A DNA stretch of 64,000 nt, from contig NZ_JACHHA010000001.1 of the NCBI RefSeq assembly GCF_014202495.1, forward strand, positions 356,005-420,004. The letters are read 5' to 3'. The DNA comes from Cerasibacillus quisquiliarum. GTDB taxonomy: Bacteria; Bacillota; Bacilli; Bacillales; Amphibacillaceae. Of this stretch, positions 34,047-43,712 are shown in pieces; positions within the stretch are counted from its first letter, which is position 1, and each line of letters starts with the position of its first letter. The translations under genes and the position numbers were made by a program. The notes below the pieces were generated by a model that saw only the letters and a program-made list of their open reading frames with translations, was not told the DNA's origin and made no database searches.

Positions 34047-35528
34047 ATGCGTATTGGTGGACTTGCTTCAGGAATGAATGTCGATGAGATTATTGATAAG
34101 TTAATGTCGGCTGAACGAATCCCACTCGATAAAATGCACCAAGAACGGACAAAACTTACGTGGAAGCGCGATGCCTTTCGCGATATTAACTTAGCACTAA
34201 AAGAATTAGATGATATGATTTTTGATATGAAGCTGAGTAAAACATACCAAAGTAAAACCGTTTCTTCATCAAATGCAAACGCTGTATCTGCTAGTGCAAC
34301 GACAAATGCCTCAAATGGAACGTATAAAATCGCAGTTACACAGCTTGCAACATCAGCAATGAATATAAGCACACAAAAAATGGATATAGCGCTGGAGGAT
34401 GAGATTGTTGATGAGCAATATGTAGGAAAAGAATTTTTCTTTAAAACATTTGATCCCGAAGAAGGAAAGCTTGTACAACATTCTTTTACGATAAATCAAG
34501 GCGATACATTAAAAGATGTATTAAAACGTATATCAGATGATGATAATCATGTCCGTATGTTTTACGATGAACAGTCACAACGAGTCGTAATGGAAACAAC
34601 CCGCACAGGAAAATATAATGAAACAGGAAAGGAAATCGTATTTGATGAGAATACGAACGCCTTTTTCACAAATGTTCTCCATCTAGATATGGAAGAAGAA
34701 AAAGGCGGAACAAATGCGAAATTTACTTATAATGATCACCTACAATTAGAGTCGAAAACAAACCATTATACTTTAAACGGTGTTACTTTTGATTTTAAAC
34801 AAACGACACGATTAGACGAACCAGTTATTTTAACGGTATCTCATGATGTTGATCAAGCTTTTGAGCAAATAAAAGAATTTGTTGATCAATACAATCAACT
34901 TGTCGACCAATTGAATGAAACACAACGAGAAAAACGTTATCGTAACTACCCACCTTTAACAGACGCTCAAAAAGAAGAAATGACAGAAAAGCAAATTGAA
35001 CTTTGGGAAGAAAAAGCCAAAAGTGGACTTCTTCGTGGTGAAACGATTATTACAAACAGTTTATATTCTATGAGACGAAGCTGGTACGGTAAGGTAGAAA
35101 CAGATGGCAAATTTACATCATTGACCGAGATCGGTATTACAACAACACAAAGCTATCTCGATGGTGGTAAATTAGAAATTAATGAAGAAAAATTAAAAGA
35201 AGCTTTGAAAGAGGACCCAGAAAGTGTGCAAAAGTTGTTCTCAAATAATGTAGAAGGGTCAAGTCGTGGTGTCATTAACCGTTTAGAAGATTCGATAAAG
35301 GATACGATGAAGCGAATTGAAGAACGAGCTGGAAAAAGTTACTCTACATTAGAAGGTTATACGATTGGGAAAAATATGAAAGACTTAAACAGTCGAATTG
35401 ATGCCTTTGAGAAGAAACTTATATCAATAGAGAACCGCTATTGGGCACAATTTACCGCTATGGAGAAAGCCATTCAAAGAGCGAATCAGCAATCCATGTA
35501 TTTATTATCGCAATTTAGTGGACAATAA
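34047..35528 (+). CDS. fliD: Flagellar filament cap protein FliD
   Basis: About 493 residues. MRIGGLASGMNVDEIIDKLM is the typical FliD N-terminus, so ATG 34047 (AAGGAGTGATC upstream) is chosen. The domain FliD_C is seen in DQYNQLVDQLNETQREKRYR near 290 and ITTTQSYLDGGKLEINEEKL near 375. It forms the cap under which flagellin subunits polymerise. FliS and FliT chaperone genes follow. Confidence 0.96.
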   Translation: MRIGGLASGMNVDEIIDKLMSAERIPLDKMHQERTKLTWKRDAFRDINLALKELDDMIFDMKLSKTYQSKTVSSSNANAVSASATTNASNGTYKIAVTQLATSAMNISTQKMDIALEDEIVDEQYVGKEFFFKTFDPEEGKLVQHSFTINQGDTLKDVLKRISDDDNHVRMFYDEQSQRVVMETTRTGKYNETGKEIVFDENTNAFFTNVLHLDMEEEKGGTNAKFTYNDHLQLESKTNHYTLNGVTFDFKQTTRLDEPVILTVSHDVDQAFEQIKEFVDQYNQLVDQLNETQREKRYRNYPPLTDAQKEEMTEKQIELWEEKAKSGLLRGETIITNSLYSMRRSWYGKVETDGKFTSLTEIGITTTQSYLDGGKLEINEEKLKEALKEDPESVQKLFSNNVEGSSRGVINRLEDSIKDTMKRIEERAGKSYSTLEGYTIGKNMKDLNSRIDAFEKKLISIENRYWAQFTAMEKAIQRANQQSMYLLSQFSGQ

Positions 35529-35546
35529 TATGAGGAGAACGATATT

Positions 35547-35945
35547 ATGATGCCAAATAATGCATATCAAACATATCAAAATAATGCAATTAAGACAGCT
35601 TCTGGTGGTGAATTGACATTAATGCTGTACAATGGCTGTGTTAAATTTATTAAACGAGCCATAAAGGACATTGAAGTAAAAGACTATGAAAATAAAAATA
35701 AAAACATCCAGAAGGCACAACGTATTATTCAAGAATTAATGATTACTCTAGATCCACAAGTTGACCTATCGAAACAGATAATGCCTTTGTATGATTATAT
35801 GCATCATCGGTTAACAAAAGCAAATATCGAAAACAACAAAGCATATTTAGAGGAAGTATTAGAATATGTTATTGAATTTCGAGAAACATGGAAACAAGTG
35901 TTACAAAAAACAAGACAGACTTCTCCACTTGAGGGAATAAAGTAA
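35547..35945 (+). CDS. fliS: Flagellin export chaperone FliS
   Basis: 132 residues, four-helix bundle. NAYQTYQNNAIKTASGGELT and LMLYNGCVKFIKRA at the N-terminus are diagnostic. It binds the flagellin C-terminus and prevents early polymerisation. Its presence implies a flagellin gene elsewhere in the genome. It overlaps the next gene by one base. Confidence 0.96.
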   Translation: MMPNNAYQTYQNNAIKTASGGELTLMLYNGCVKFIKRAIKDIEVKDYENKNKNIQKAQRIIQELMITLDPQVDLSKQIMPLYDYMHHRLTKANIENNKAYLEEVLEYVIEFRETWKQVLQKTRQTSPLEGIK

Positions 35946-36295
35946 TGCAAGCTGTTCAAGTTGTTTACGAGCTGACGCTGGACATGCTTCATCTACTGCA
36001 GAAACGCCAGCACATCGAAAGACACGATGTGATTGAGCAACTGACGCATTTTATTGAAGAACGTGAACAAGTACTACGAAAGCTTTCGCCACCATATAGT
36101 CAAGACGAGTTAAAGATAGGTCAGAAGATTATTTCGCTTAATAAATTAATTGAGCAAGAAATGTATGCCCTCTTTACAGAATTAAAACAAGATATGAAGC
36201 AAACGAAGCGACAGCGTAAATCAACACATTCATATGTTAATCCATATCGCTCTGTTCAAACGAATGATGGTATGTTTATGGATCAAAAAAAATAG
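35945..36295 (+). CDS. fliT: FliT-like flagellar chaperone
   Basis: 116 residues, all helical and charged (MQAVQVVYELTLDMLHLLQK; EQLTHFIEEREQVLRKLSPP). Similarity within the FliT family is low, so the call rests on position after fliS, size and helical pattern. The ATG overlaps the fliS stop (TAATG). The C-terminal tail is basic and probably disordered. It is expected to serve FliD export. Confidence 0.82.
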   Translation: MQAVQVVYELTLDMLHLLQKRQHIERHDVIEQLTHFIEEREQVLRKLSPPYSQDELKIGQKIISLNKLIEQEMYALFTELKQDMKQTKRQRKSTHSYVNPYRSVQTNDGMFMDQKK

Positions 36296-36332
36296 CAAAC
36301 TATGAAATGTAACAGTTTTATGAATAAAAAAG

Positions 36333-36357
36333 GTTTACGCAAGATTTTTATGGATAA
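36333..36357 (+). promoter_or_regulatory. Possible sigma-B-type promoter before hpf
   Basis: GTTTAC at 36333-36338, 13 bases, then GGATAA at 36352-36357. This resembles the general-stress consensus GTTTAA and GGGTAT with 12-14 bases between. B. subtilis hpf (yvyD) is under sigma-B and sigma-H control. A separate TATAAT at 36363-36368 could be a sigma-A -10. Confidence 0.4.
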
Positions 36358-36402
36358 ACAATGTATAATAGAATGTACATTAAAGTAAAGGGGGACACTT
36401 TC

Positions 36403-36954
36403 ATGAATTACACTATTCGTGGTGAAAACATTGAGGTAACAGCAGCAATTCGTGATTATGTTGAGAAAAAAATTAATAAATTAGAAAGATATTTCGACAC
36501 ACCTCCAACCTCTGATGTTCACGTAAATCTAAGTGTCTACAATGATGCACAAACAATTGAAGTTACGATTCCTATGACTAACTTACTTTTACGTGCTGAA
36601 GAAGAACACGCTGATTTATATGCTGCAATCGACTTGGTTGTTGATAAATTAGAAAGACAAATTCGCAAACACAAAACAAAAGTTAATCGTAAGTTCCGTC
36701 AAGAAGGGTCTCCAAAATATATTTTTGCGGAACTTGAAAGAGAAAAGCGTGAGCAAGAAGAAGAATCAGATGAAATTGAAATTGTTCGAACAAAACGTTT
36801 TAACTTAAAACCGATGGACTCTGAAGAAGCTATTCTGCAAATGGACATGCTCGGTCATAATTTCTTCGTCTTTACAAATGCAGAATCAGGCGATACAAAC
36901 GTTGTATATCGTAGAAAAGACGGACGTTATGGCTTAATTGAACCACATCGTTAA
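36403..36954 (+). CDS. hpf: Long-form ribosome hibernation promoting factor HPF
   Basis: 183 residues. The N-terminal S30AE domain (YTIRGENIEVTAAIRDYVEK to about residue 100) binds the ribosomal A and P sites. The C-terminal domain after the acidic linker (KPMDSEEAILQMDMLGHNFF) joins two ribosomes into 100S dimers. ATG 36403 behind AAAGGGGG is the start; an upstream in-frame extension overlaps the promoter. It is monocistronic with a good terminator. Confidence 0.96.
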   Translation: MNYTIRGENIEVTAAIRDYVEKKINKLERYFDTPPTSDVHVNLSVYNDAQTIEVTIPMTNLLLRAEEEHADLYAAIDLVVDKLERQIRKHKTKVNRKFRQEGSPKYIFAELEREKREQEEESDEIEIVRTKRFNLKPMDSEEAILQMDMLGHNFFVFTNAESGDTNVVYRRKDGRYGLIEPHR

Positions 36955-36973
36955 ATGAAATGAGATGCATGAG

Positions 36974-37010
36974 AAAAAGGGCTTCCTACATAACGTAGGA
37001 GGCTTTTTTA
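36974..37010 (+). terminator. Rho-independent terminator after hpf
   Basis: AAAGGGCTTCCTAC pairs with GTAGGAGGCTTTTT (including G-U pairs) around ATAAC, with a T run. Confidence 0.88.
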
Positions 37011-37274
37011 ATATAAACTTTAAAGCGGCCCTGTAATGTAATGGATATATACTGTCTAAAGACTTGTCACATAATGTCGAGGAAAAGTGAAGAAATTAAG
37101 TTTGGAAGTAAAGATTTAAGGAAAAATGTCTTTTAAAATAAAAATACGCGCCAAACGAGAAGAAGACAATGCATTTTTTGTCGAATAACAATATAAAATT
37201 TAAATATACTGATTAGTCATCACACGACTTCCATGCTATAAATAAATGTAAGAAAAAAGGAGGAGGGAATCGAT

Positions 37275-37427
37275 ATGGAAGATCAAATAAAGGAAAAAAT
37301 GACCGAAATGACCATCCAAATAAACCAACATGAAAAAATCATCAGTCAATTAGTAACAATGATTGCCTCTACAAATCAACAACTTATTAATCTCTCACTT
37401 ATTCATCATCAATCAACAAAATATTAA
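37275..37427 (+). CDS. Unrecognised 50-residue helical protein
   Basis: ATG 37275 follows a very strong ribosome binding site, AAGGAGGAGGG, 8 bases upstream. The product (starts MEDQIKEKMTEMTIQINQHE, contains IISQLVTMIASTNQQLINLS) is one or two amphipathic helices with heptad-like spacing, no cysteine and no membrane segment. TATAAA at 37237-37242 is a possible -10 box. A strong terminator follows 71 bases after the stop. Together these support a real, short gene between hpf and secA, but I do not know a function. Confidence 0.65.
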   Translation: MEDQIKEKMTEMTIQINQHEKIISQLVTMIASTNQQLINLSLIHHQSTKY

Positions 37428-37497
37428 ATCCAAGCGTTCTGTTCAGTCCACGATTTGTTATCCACAAATTTCCTCTTAAATTCCCCAACTTTCTCCG

Positions 37498-37532
37498 AAA
37501 AAGAGTAGCACCCCTCAAGGCTACTCTTTTTA
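37498..37532 (+). terminator. Rho-independent terminator before secA
   Basis: AAAAAGAGTAGC and GCTACTCTTTTT pair perfectly over 12 bases around ten bases. It ends the transcript of the 50-residue ORF. The rest of the 36955-37694 gap holds nothing else I can recognise. Confidence 0.92.
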
Positions 37533-37694
37533 TATTTCTATAAATTTATGATGATATTTGCGCCGAAAATATATGAAGTTGTCATTGCCCCTTTGAAAGT
37601 GTTATGATTAAATATGGATTAATATAAATTACTGTGAATATAAACTAATCATGATGATGAAGTCGTTTATTTTTAAAATAGAGGAGCGTTTAAA

Positions 37695-40205
37695 ATGGTT
37701 GGATTTTTAAAGAAGATATTTGGCGAAAATCAAAGAAAACTAAAAAAATTAGATAAAATCGCCCAAGAAATAGAAGCACTTGAACCAGAGTATGAACGAT
37801 TATCAGACGAGCAACTAAAAGAAAAAACAGAACAGTTTAAAGAGCGTTATGCCAATGGAGAAACATTAGACGATCTTTTAGTAGAAGCATATGCTGTCGT
37901 TCGCGAAGGTTCAAAACGAGTCCTTAACATGCGCCCTTTTAAAGTACAGTTAATGGGTGCTATCGCCATGCATGAGGGAAATATAGCTGAAATGAAAACA
38001 GGGGAAGGAAAAACCCTTGCAGCAACATTACCAGCGTATTTAAATGCCTTATCAGGAAAAGGTGTACACGTAATTACGGTAAATGATTATTTAGCGGACC
38101 GTGACGCTACAGAGATGGGACAATTATTTGAGTTTCTTGGCTTAACTGTAGGACTTAATACAGCAGGCTTATCAAAAGAAGAAAAACGTGAAGCGTATCA
38201 AGCTGATATCACATATGGGACGAACAATGAATTTGGCTTCGATTACTTACGTGACAATATGGTGTTGTATAAGGAACAGATGGTGCAACGCCCATTGAAT
38301 TTTGCGATTATTGATGAGGTGGACTCCATCTTAATTGATGAAGCTAGAACCCCACTCATTATCTCTGGTACAGCTGAGAAGTCAACAACATTATACATTC
38401 AAGCAAATGCTTTTGTTAATACACTTACACGTGATAAAGATTACACATATGATGAAAAAACAAAAGGCGTTCTCTTAACAGAGGAAGGAATCAATAAGGC
38501 AGAACGCTACTTCTCTGTGGATAACTTATTTGACTTAGAGCATGTCTCATTAACACACCACATTAATCAAGCGTTAAAAGCACATATGGCGATGCATCGT
38601 GATACAGACTATATTGTTAAAGATGGTCAAGTCGTCATTATTGACCAATTTACAGGACGTTATATGGAAGGGCGTCGTTATAGTGATGGTCTCCATCAAG
38701 CGATTGAAGCAAAAGAAGGCCTTCCAATACAAAATGAAAGTATGACACTTGCATCTATCACCTTCCAGAACTACTTTAGAATGTATAACAAACTGGCAGG
38801 AATGACGGGAACAGCCAAAACTGAGGAAGAAGAATTTCGTAATATTTATAATATGGAAGTGATCGTCATTCCAACGAATAAACCAGTCATTCGTGAAGAT
38901 AAACCAGATATGATTTATAAAACAATGGACGGCAAATTTCGTGCAGTAATAGAGGAAATAAAAGAGCGCCACGAGAAAGGTCAACCTGTTCTTGTTGGGA
39001 CAGTTGCCGTTGAAACATCTGAACACATTTCTGATTTATTAAAGAAAGAGCGCATTAAGCATAATGTATTGAACGCGAAAAACCATTTCCGTGAAGCAGA
39101 AATTATCGAACAAGCAGGTCAAAAAGGGGCTGTCACCATTGCCACGAACATGGCAGGAAGGGGAACAGATATTAAACTTGGTGAAGGCGTACGTGAGCTT
39201 GGCGGACTGGCTGTTATTGGTACAGAACGGCATGAATCACGCCGCATAGACAACCAGCTGCGTGGACGTTCAGGCCGACAGGGAGATCCAGGCATGTCGC
39301 AGTTCTATCTGTCAATGGAAGACGAATTAATGCGTCGCTTTGGATCTGATAACTTGAAAAATATGATGGATCGTCTCGGTATGGATGATTCTCAACCAAT
39401 TGAAAGTAAAATGGTGTCACGTGCTGTTGAATCTGCACAGAAACGCGTAGAAGGAAATAACTTTGATGCACGTAAAACAATCCTTGCGTATGACGATGTT
39501 TTACGCGAGCAAAGGGAGATTATTTATAAACAGCGCTTTGAAGTCATTGATGCAGAAAAAGATGAAATCCGTCATATTATTGAAAATATGATTCAATCGT
39601 CACTAGAACGTGTTGTTCACTTGCATACACAAGATGATGATGAAGAAAACTGGAATTTAAAAGCTATTATTGAACACGCTCATGCAAACCTTCTATCTCC
39701 TGAAGATATTGATGAAAAAGATATATTAGGTAAAGAGCCAGAAGAAATAACAGAAACTATTTTTGCCAAAGTGAAAGAAAAATATGATGCTAAAGAAGAA
39801 GAAATGACACCAGAACAGATGCGTGAATTTGAAAAAGTTATATTATTACGTACGGTTGATACAAAATGGATGGCACATATTGACCAAATGGATCAGCTAC
39901 GGCAAGGTATTCATTTACGTGCGTACGGTCAAGACGATCCGCTTCACGAATATCAAATAGAAGGTTTTAATATGTTTGAAGAAATGATTGCTAGCATTGA
40001 AGATGAAGTTGCTAAGTATATGATGAAAGCACAAGTACGTGATAATTTACAGCGTCAAGCAGTCGTTAAAAATACAAAAGCTGTCTCTGGTGGACAAAAA
40101 GAGGAGAAAAAGCGTCGTCCTATTGTGCGAAAAAACCGTGTAGGCAGAAATGACCCTTGTCCTTGTGGTAGCGGTAAGAAATATAAGAACTGTCACGGTA
40201 AATAA
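37695..40205 (+). CDS. secA: Protein translocase ATPase SecA
   Basis: 836 residues, motor of the Sec pathway at the inner membrane face. Walker [18 protein letters not shown] near 100, Walker [19 protein letters not shown] near 205, helicase motifs [12 protein letters not shown] near 490 and [13 protein letters not shown] near 520. The C-terminal zinc-binding tail [20 protein letters not shown] is intact and contacts SecB or ribosomes. Strong GAGGAG upstream of ATG 37695. It precedes prfB as in B. subtilis. Confidence 0.98.
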   Translation: MVGFLKKIFGENQRKLKKLDKIAQEIEALEPEYERLSDEQLKEKTEQFKERYANGETLDDLLVEAYAVVREGSKRVLNMRPFKVQLMGAIAMHEGNIAEMKTGEGKTLAATLPAYLNALSGKGVHVITVNDYLADRDATEMGQLFEFLGLTVGLNTAGLSKEEKREAYQADITYGTNNEFGFDYLRDNMVLYKEQMVQRPLNFAIIDEVDSILIDEARTPLIISGTAEKSTTLYIQANAFVNTLTRDKDYTYDEKTKGVLLTEEGINKAERYFSVDNLFDLEHVSLTHHINQALKAHMAMHRDTDYIVKDGQVVIIDQFTGRYMEGRRYSDGLHQAIEAKEGLPIQNESMTLASITFQNYFRMYNKLAGMTGTAKTEEEEFRNIYNMEVIVIPTNKPVIREDKPDMIYKTMDGKFRAVIEEIKERHEKGQPVLVGTVAVETSEHISDLLKKERIKHNVLNAKNHFREAEIIEQAGQKGAVTIATNMAGRGTDIKLGEGVRELGGLAVIGTERHESRRIDNQLRGRSGRQGDPGMSQFYLSMEDELMRRFGSDNLKNMMDRLGMDDSQPIESKMVSRAVESAQKRVEGNNFDARKTILAYDDVLREQREIIYKQRFEVIDAEKDEIRHIIENMIQSSLERVVHLHTQDDDEENWNLKAIIEHAHANLLSPEDIDEKDILGKEPEEITETIFAKVKEKYDAKEEEMTPEQMREFEKVILLRTVDTKWMAHIDQMDQLRQGIHLRAYGQDDPLHEYQIEGFNMFEEMIASIEDEVAKYMMKAQVRDNLQRQAVVKNTKAVSGGQKEEKKRRPIVRKNRVGRNDPCPCGSGKKYKNCHGK

Positions 40206-40221
40206 TAATGAAAAAATAAGA

Positions 40222-40265
40222 GAAATTGCCCGTTAACGTCTTTTGACCGTTGACGTGGCAATTTC
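40222..40265 (+). terminator. Hairpin between secA and prfB
   Basis: GAAATTGCC pairs with GGCAATTTC, and an inner ACGTC/GACGT adds to it. The T run after it is short, so termination may be partial and prfB may be partly co-transcribed with secA. Confidence 0.6.
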
Positions 40266-40312
40266 ATCATTTTACAATAAAAGTGTTAACATTAATTTAG
40301 AGGTGAGAACAG

Positions 40313-41414
40313 ATGGAATTTACAGAAATAAAAAATGAAATTGAACACATGAAGAAGCGCATTATACAATTTAGGGGGTCTCTTTGACTTAGAAAAGAAA
40401 CAAGCACGTATTAAAGAATTAGAACAACAAATGGCTGCCCCGCAATTTTGGGATGATCAAAAGAAAGCCCAAACTGTCATTAACGAGGCAAATGGATTAA
40501 AACATTTACTAGAGGATTTTGCTCAAATTAATGAAATGTTAGAAGATCTGGAAGTCACTTATGAATTGGTGAAAGAAGAAAGTGATTTAGAACTCATGGC
40601 TGACCTACAGTCAAATATGAAAAAATTAATAAAAGAGGCGAATAGGTTTGAACTTCACCTCTTACTGAGCGAGCCATATGATGCAAACAACGCCATTTTA
40701 GAACTTCACCCTGGAGCTGGTGGAACAGAATCTCAAGATTGGGCAAGTATTTTATTAAGAATGTATCAGCGTTGGGCTGAAGACAAAGGATATAAAGTAG
40801 ACGTTTTAAACTATTTACCGGGTGAAGAAGCTGGGGTGAAAAGTGTAACTTTGCTCATTAAGGGGCACAATGCCTACGGTTATTTAAAAGCTGAAAAAGG
40901 TGTCCATCGGTTAGTAAGAATCTCACCGTTTGATTCATCTGGACGTCGTCACACATCATTTGTCTCTTGTGATGTGACACCAGAACTAACAGATGATGTC
41001 GATATTGAAGTGAAAGCAGAAGATATTAAAATTGACACGTATCGCGCAAGTGGTGCAGGAGGACAACATGTTAACACGACAGACTCTGCTGTAAGAATCA
41101 CACATATACCAACAAACACAATTGTTACTTGTCAAAATGAACGTTCGCAAATAAAAAATCGAGAATCTGCAATGAAGATGTTGAAATCAAAACTATATCA
41201 GCTCGAAATTGAAAAACAACAAGAAGAACTAGCTGCTTTAAGAGGAGAACAGAAAGAAATTGGCTGGGGAAGCCAGATTCGTTCATATATCTTCCATCCA
41301 TATACGATGGTAAAAGACCACAGAACAAATATTGAAATTGGAAATGGACAAAGCGTCATTGATGGTAATATCGATCCATTTATCGATGCTTACCTTCGTT
41401 CGCAAGTCGATTAA
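40313..41414 (+). CDS. prfB: Peptide chain release factor 2 with programmed +1 frameshift
   Basis: RF2 ends translation at UGA and UAA. ATG 40313 opens a 24-codon frame ([16 protein letters not shown]) that meets TGA at 40385. A +1 shift there joins it to the long frame beginning [16 protein letters not shown], giving 366 residues, the normal RF2 length. The anticodon-like SPF is in [12 protein letters not shown] and the catalytic GGQ in [13 protein letters not shown]. The break is regulation, not damage: low RF2 makes the ribosome pause at UGA and shift, so RF2 tunes its own level. Confidence 0.97.
40373..40388 (+). promoter_or_regulatory. prfB programmed frameshift site
   Basis: AGGGGG acts as an internal Shine-Dalgarno-like element, followed by TCT, then the slippery CTT and the in-frame TGA followed by C. 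This is the conserved RF2 autoregulation signal: the tRNA on CTT slips to TTT and reading continues at GAC. Confidence 0.96.
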
Positions 41415-41600
41415 CTTTAATAAAATGACAAGTTCATGATTTTGACAAAAAGTGGCCAACTACTTAGTAAATAAAGGGTTTAGCTAGCAGATGTTGGTAG
41501 ATAAAGAAGAAAAATACATTAAAAAAGGTTTAAAAACTTTATAATTAGGTTATAATATAGGGTGACACAAATCAACAATTATGAGTTAGGGGGATTAATC

Positions 41601-41945
41601 ATGAAAAAATGGTTAATGGCAGTATTATTAGGATCCGTCCTTGTATTAGGTGCTTGTGGCGGTGGCGACGATAATGCTAATGACGATGGTGCAGCAAACA
41701 ATGATGCAGGTGGCGATACAACTGCATCAGCTGGTGAAGATATTTATAAAGCAAACTGTGCAGCATGTCATGGACAAGATTTATCCGGTGGTGCTGGTCC
41801 AGCATTAGATCAAGCTGGTTCTAAATTCAGTGCAGATGAAATTGTTGACATCATTCAAAATGGTGTAGGGAGCATGCAACCACAAAAGCAAGTTTCTGAA
41901 GATGATGCAAAAACACTTGCTGACTGGTTAGCTGAAAAGAAATAA
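41601..41945 (+). CDS. cccB: Cytochrome c-551 lipoprotein CccB
   Basis: 114-residue membrane-anchored electron carrier. Signal peptide [19 protein letters not shown] ends in the lipobox LGAC. A low-complexity Asp/Asn/Gly linker follows, then the haem site CAACHG near residue 53 and an axial Met in GSMQPQ near 94. It delivers electrons to the terminal oxidase. ATG 41601 behind AGGGGGA is chosen over an upstream in-frame extension. TATAAT at 41551 is a likely -10 box. Confidence 0.95.
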   Translation: MKKWLMAVLLGSVLVLGACGGGDDNANDDGAANNDAGGDTTASAGEDIYKANCAACHGQDLSGGAGPALDQAGSKFSADEIVDIIQNGVGSMQPQKQVSEDDAKTLADWLAEKK

Positions 41946-41996
41946 TAAAACATAGTAAAAAATAAAACGAGGTTGGGTCAAAACCTCTGAAAGATG

Positions 41997-42041
41997 AAAA
42001 AACGCATGAAATCAAAACATTGATTTCATGCGTTTTCTATT
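41997..42041 (+). terminator. Strong terminator after cccB
   Basis: AAAACGCATGAAATCAA and TTGATTTCATGCGTTTT are perfect complements over 17 bases, followed by a T-rich stretch. Confidence 0.93.
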
Positions 42042-42243
42042 TTTATAAAAAACTATTTTTGTTCACCTTTTCCTTCTGTCCCAGTCTCCTTCTCCTAATG
42101 ATCATGATAGTACATGAATCATCAATAGAGCGAGCTGTAGTTTAAGAGATACTATAAACGATTATCGGGTAATATTCGCTATCGTTAGACCTTTTGGAAG
42201 AAAAACATGCAGAATAGAGCGAACGACTCTGCATAGATTTAAA

Positions 42244-42503
42244 GATTTATGCGAAACCGTACGGATTAGAGCGCTCCACCCAGCATGGTTTTGAAGATTT
42301 ATGCGAAACCGTACGGATTAGAGCGCTCCACCCAGCATGGTTTTGGAGATTTATGCGAAACCGTACGGATTAGAGTTCTCCACTCTGCATGGTTTTGGAG
42401 ATTTATGCGAAACCATACGGATTAGAGAGCTCCACCCAGCATGGTTTTGAAGATTTATGCGAAACCGTACGGATTAGAGCGCTCCACCCTACATGGATTT
42501 AAA
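42244..42503. repeat. Tandem repeat array B: five 52-bp units with degenerate flanking copies
   Basis: Units begin at 42244, 42296, 42348, 42400 and 42452, exactly 52 bases apart with no spacers. Each has GATTTATGCGAAACCG, the palindrome CCGTACGG, ATTAGAG, two variable bases, CTCCACCC, then GCATGGTTTTG. The second unit has 26 G+C of 52. The middle of the GAGnnCTC palindrome changes between copies (CG, CG, TT, AG, CG) while its arms stay fixed. A worn half-copy precedes (GAGCGAACGACTCTGCAT at about 42217) and another follows (TAGAGTACTTTACTC at about 42527). No coding sense because 52 is not a multiple of 3. Confidence 0.97.
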
Positions 42504-42701
42504 GGTATCTGCGTCATCATGTGGAGTAGAGTACTTTACTCGTTTCTAGATAATAAAAAATGGGAACAGCGAAAAGAATATATTAGAACCAAGCATTCGG
42601 AAGAAGCAACACGAGACATTTATAATAGTCAGTTTTTGATTTCTAAAGACTAATTTGTCATTCTCTAAATTTCCAGTCAGAGGATAATAACTATCCGAAA
42701 C

Positions 42702-42750
42702 AAAAAAATTGCGGAAATAATATGTCAATGTTGATTCCGCAATTTTTCTC
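42702..42750. terminator. Bidirectional-type hairpin downstream of array B
   Basis: AAAAATTGCGGAAAT pairs with ATTCCGCAATTTTT around about 15 bases, with A and T runs. No gene ends nearby on either strand, so it may end a transcript crossing the repeat array or be a remnant. Confidence 0.75.
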
Positions 42751-43025
42751 ATTTAAGATCGGTTTTGTCTTAGCTTCGTTTTTATTGGAAATAAATTACA
42801 GGGATTATTTAACAGTAAATGTATAATTTAACAGCAATATGACATGTATTAATGTATTATGACAAAAGTGGCGGGAATGAAATATAAATGTAATAAAAAA
42901 TGACTAAAAATCTTGTTAAAAGATGTTATACTATAGGGGAAATGTTTATTTTTGATAGAAATGATAGAAATATGTTACTGAAGACAACAAAGATTGACTA
43001 TGACAAAAATAAAAGGTGAACAATA

Positions 43026-43712
43026 ATGATAAAAATGGAAAACGTGTTTAAAAGATATCAAAATGGTGTAACAGCACTTAATGGTGTATCTATACATATA
43101 GAAAAAGGTGAATTTGTTTACATCGTCGGCCCAAGCGGTGCCGGTAAATCGACATTTATTAAATTAATTTATCGCGAAGTGAAACCGACAACCGGATTAG
43201 TTGAAATCAATGGCGTGAACACGAGTGAATTAAAAGAAAGGGAAGTGCCTTTCTTTCGCCGACGTATCGGTGTTGTGTTTCAGGATTTTAAATTATTACC
43301 AAAACTTACAGTCTATGAAAATATTGCCTTTGCTTTAGAAGTTATTGAAGAATCACCGAGAAATATTCGTAAGCGAGTCATGGAAGTGTTGGAATTAGTT
43401 GACTTAAAAAGTAAAGCCCGTTTTTTACCAAATGAATTATCGGGCGGGGAGCAACAGCGTGTTTCCATTGCACGTGCCATCGTAAATCGTCCAGATATTG
43501 TTATTGCAGACGAGCCCACAGGGAATTTAGATCCAGACACATCTTGGGATATTATGAGCGTGTTTGAAGACATCAATGAACGAGGGACGACGATTATTAT
43601 GGCAACACATAGTAAAGAAATAGTAAATAAAATGAAAAAACGTGTCATTGCAATTGAAAGTGGCATGATCGTAAGAGATGAATCCCGAGGTGAATACGGC
43701 TATGAAAATTAG
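43026..43712 (+). CDS. ftsE: Cell division ABC ATPase FtsE
   Basis: 228 residues. Walker A GPSGAGKSTFIKL near 37, Q-loop VFQDFKLLPKLTVYENIA near 89, ABC signature LSGGEQQRVSIARAI near 140, and Walker B IVIADEPTGNLDPDTS near 160. FtsE binds FtsX (next gene) and uses ATP to switch cell-wall hydrolases outside the membrane. AAAGGTGAAC before ATG 43026. Confidence 0.97.
   Translation: MIKMENVFKRYQNGVTALNGVSIHIEKGEFVYIVGPSGAGKSTFIKLIYREVKPTTGLVEINGVNTSELKEREVPFFRRRIGVVFQDFKLLPKLTVYENIAFALEVIEESPRNIRKRVMEVLELVDLKSKARFLPNELSGGEQQRVSIARAIVNRPDIVIADEPTGNLDPDTSWDIMSVFEDINERGTTIIMATHSKEIVNKMKKRVIAIESGMIVRDESRGEYGYEN

Larger units (their letters stand above)
42042..43025. other. About 1 kb without a recognisable gene, holding the second repeat array
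   Basis: Between the cccB terminator and ftsE I see the 52-bp array, a hairpin at 42702-42750 and AT-rich sequence before ftsE. A TATACT at 42930-42935 may be the ftsE -10 box. A frame of 70 codons at 42441-42653 starts inside the repeat, has no ribosome binding site and no recognisable product, so I do not call it a gene. Confidence 0.7.

Noticed and set aside
40385..40387. Nonsense mutation making prfB a pseudogene
   Set aside because: The stop sits in the conserved AGGGGG-TCT-CTT-TGA-C autoregulatory signal, and both parts are intact.
42244..42503. CRISPR array or repeat-coding gene
   Set aside because: There are no spacers, and a 52-base period shifts the reading frame in every copy, so no repeated peptide results.
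42441..42653. 70-codon open frame as a gene
   Set aside because: It begins inside the last repeat units, has no ribosome binding site and no recognisable product; it is a by-product of the repeat.
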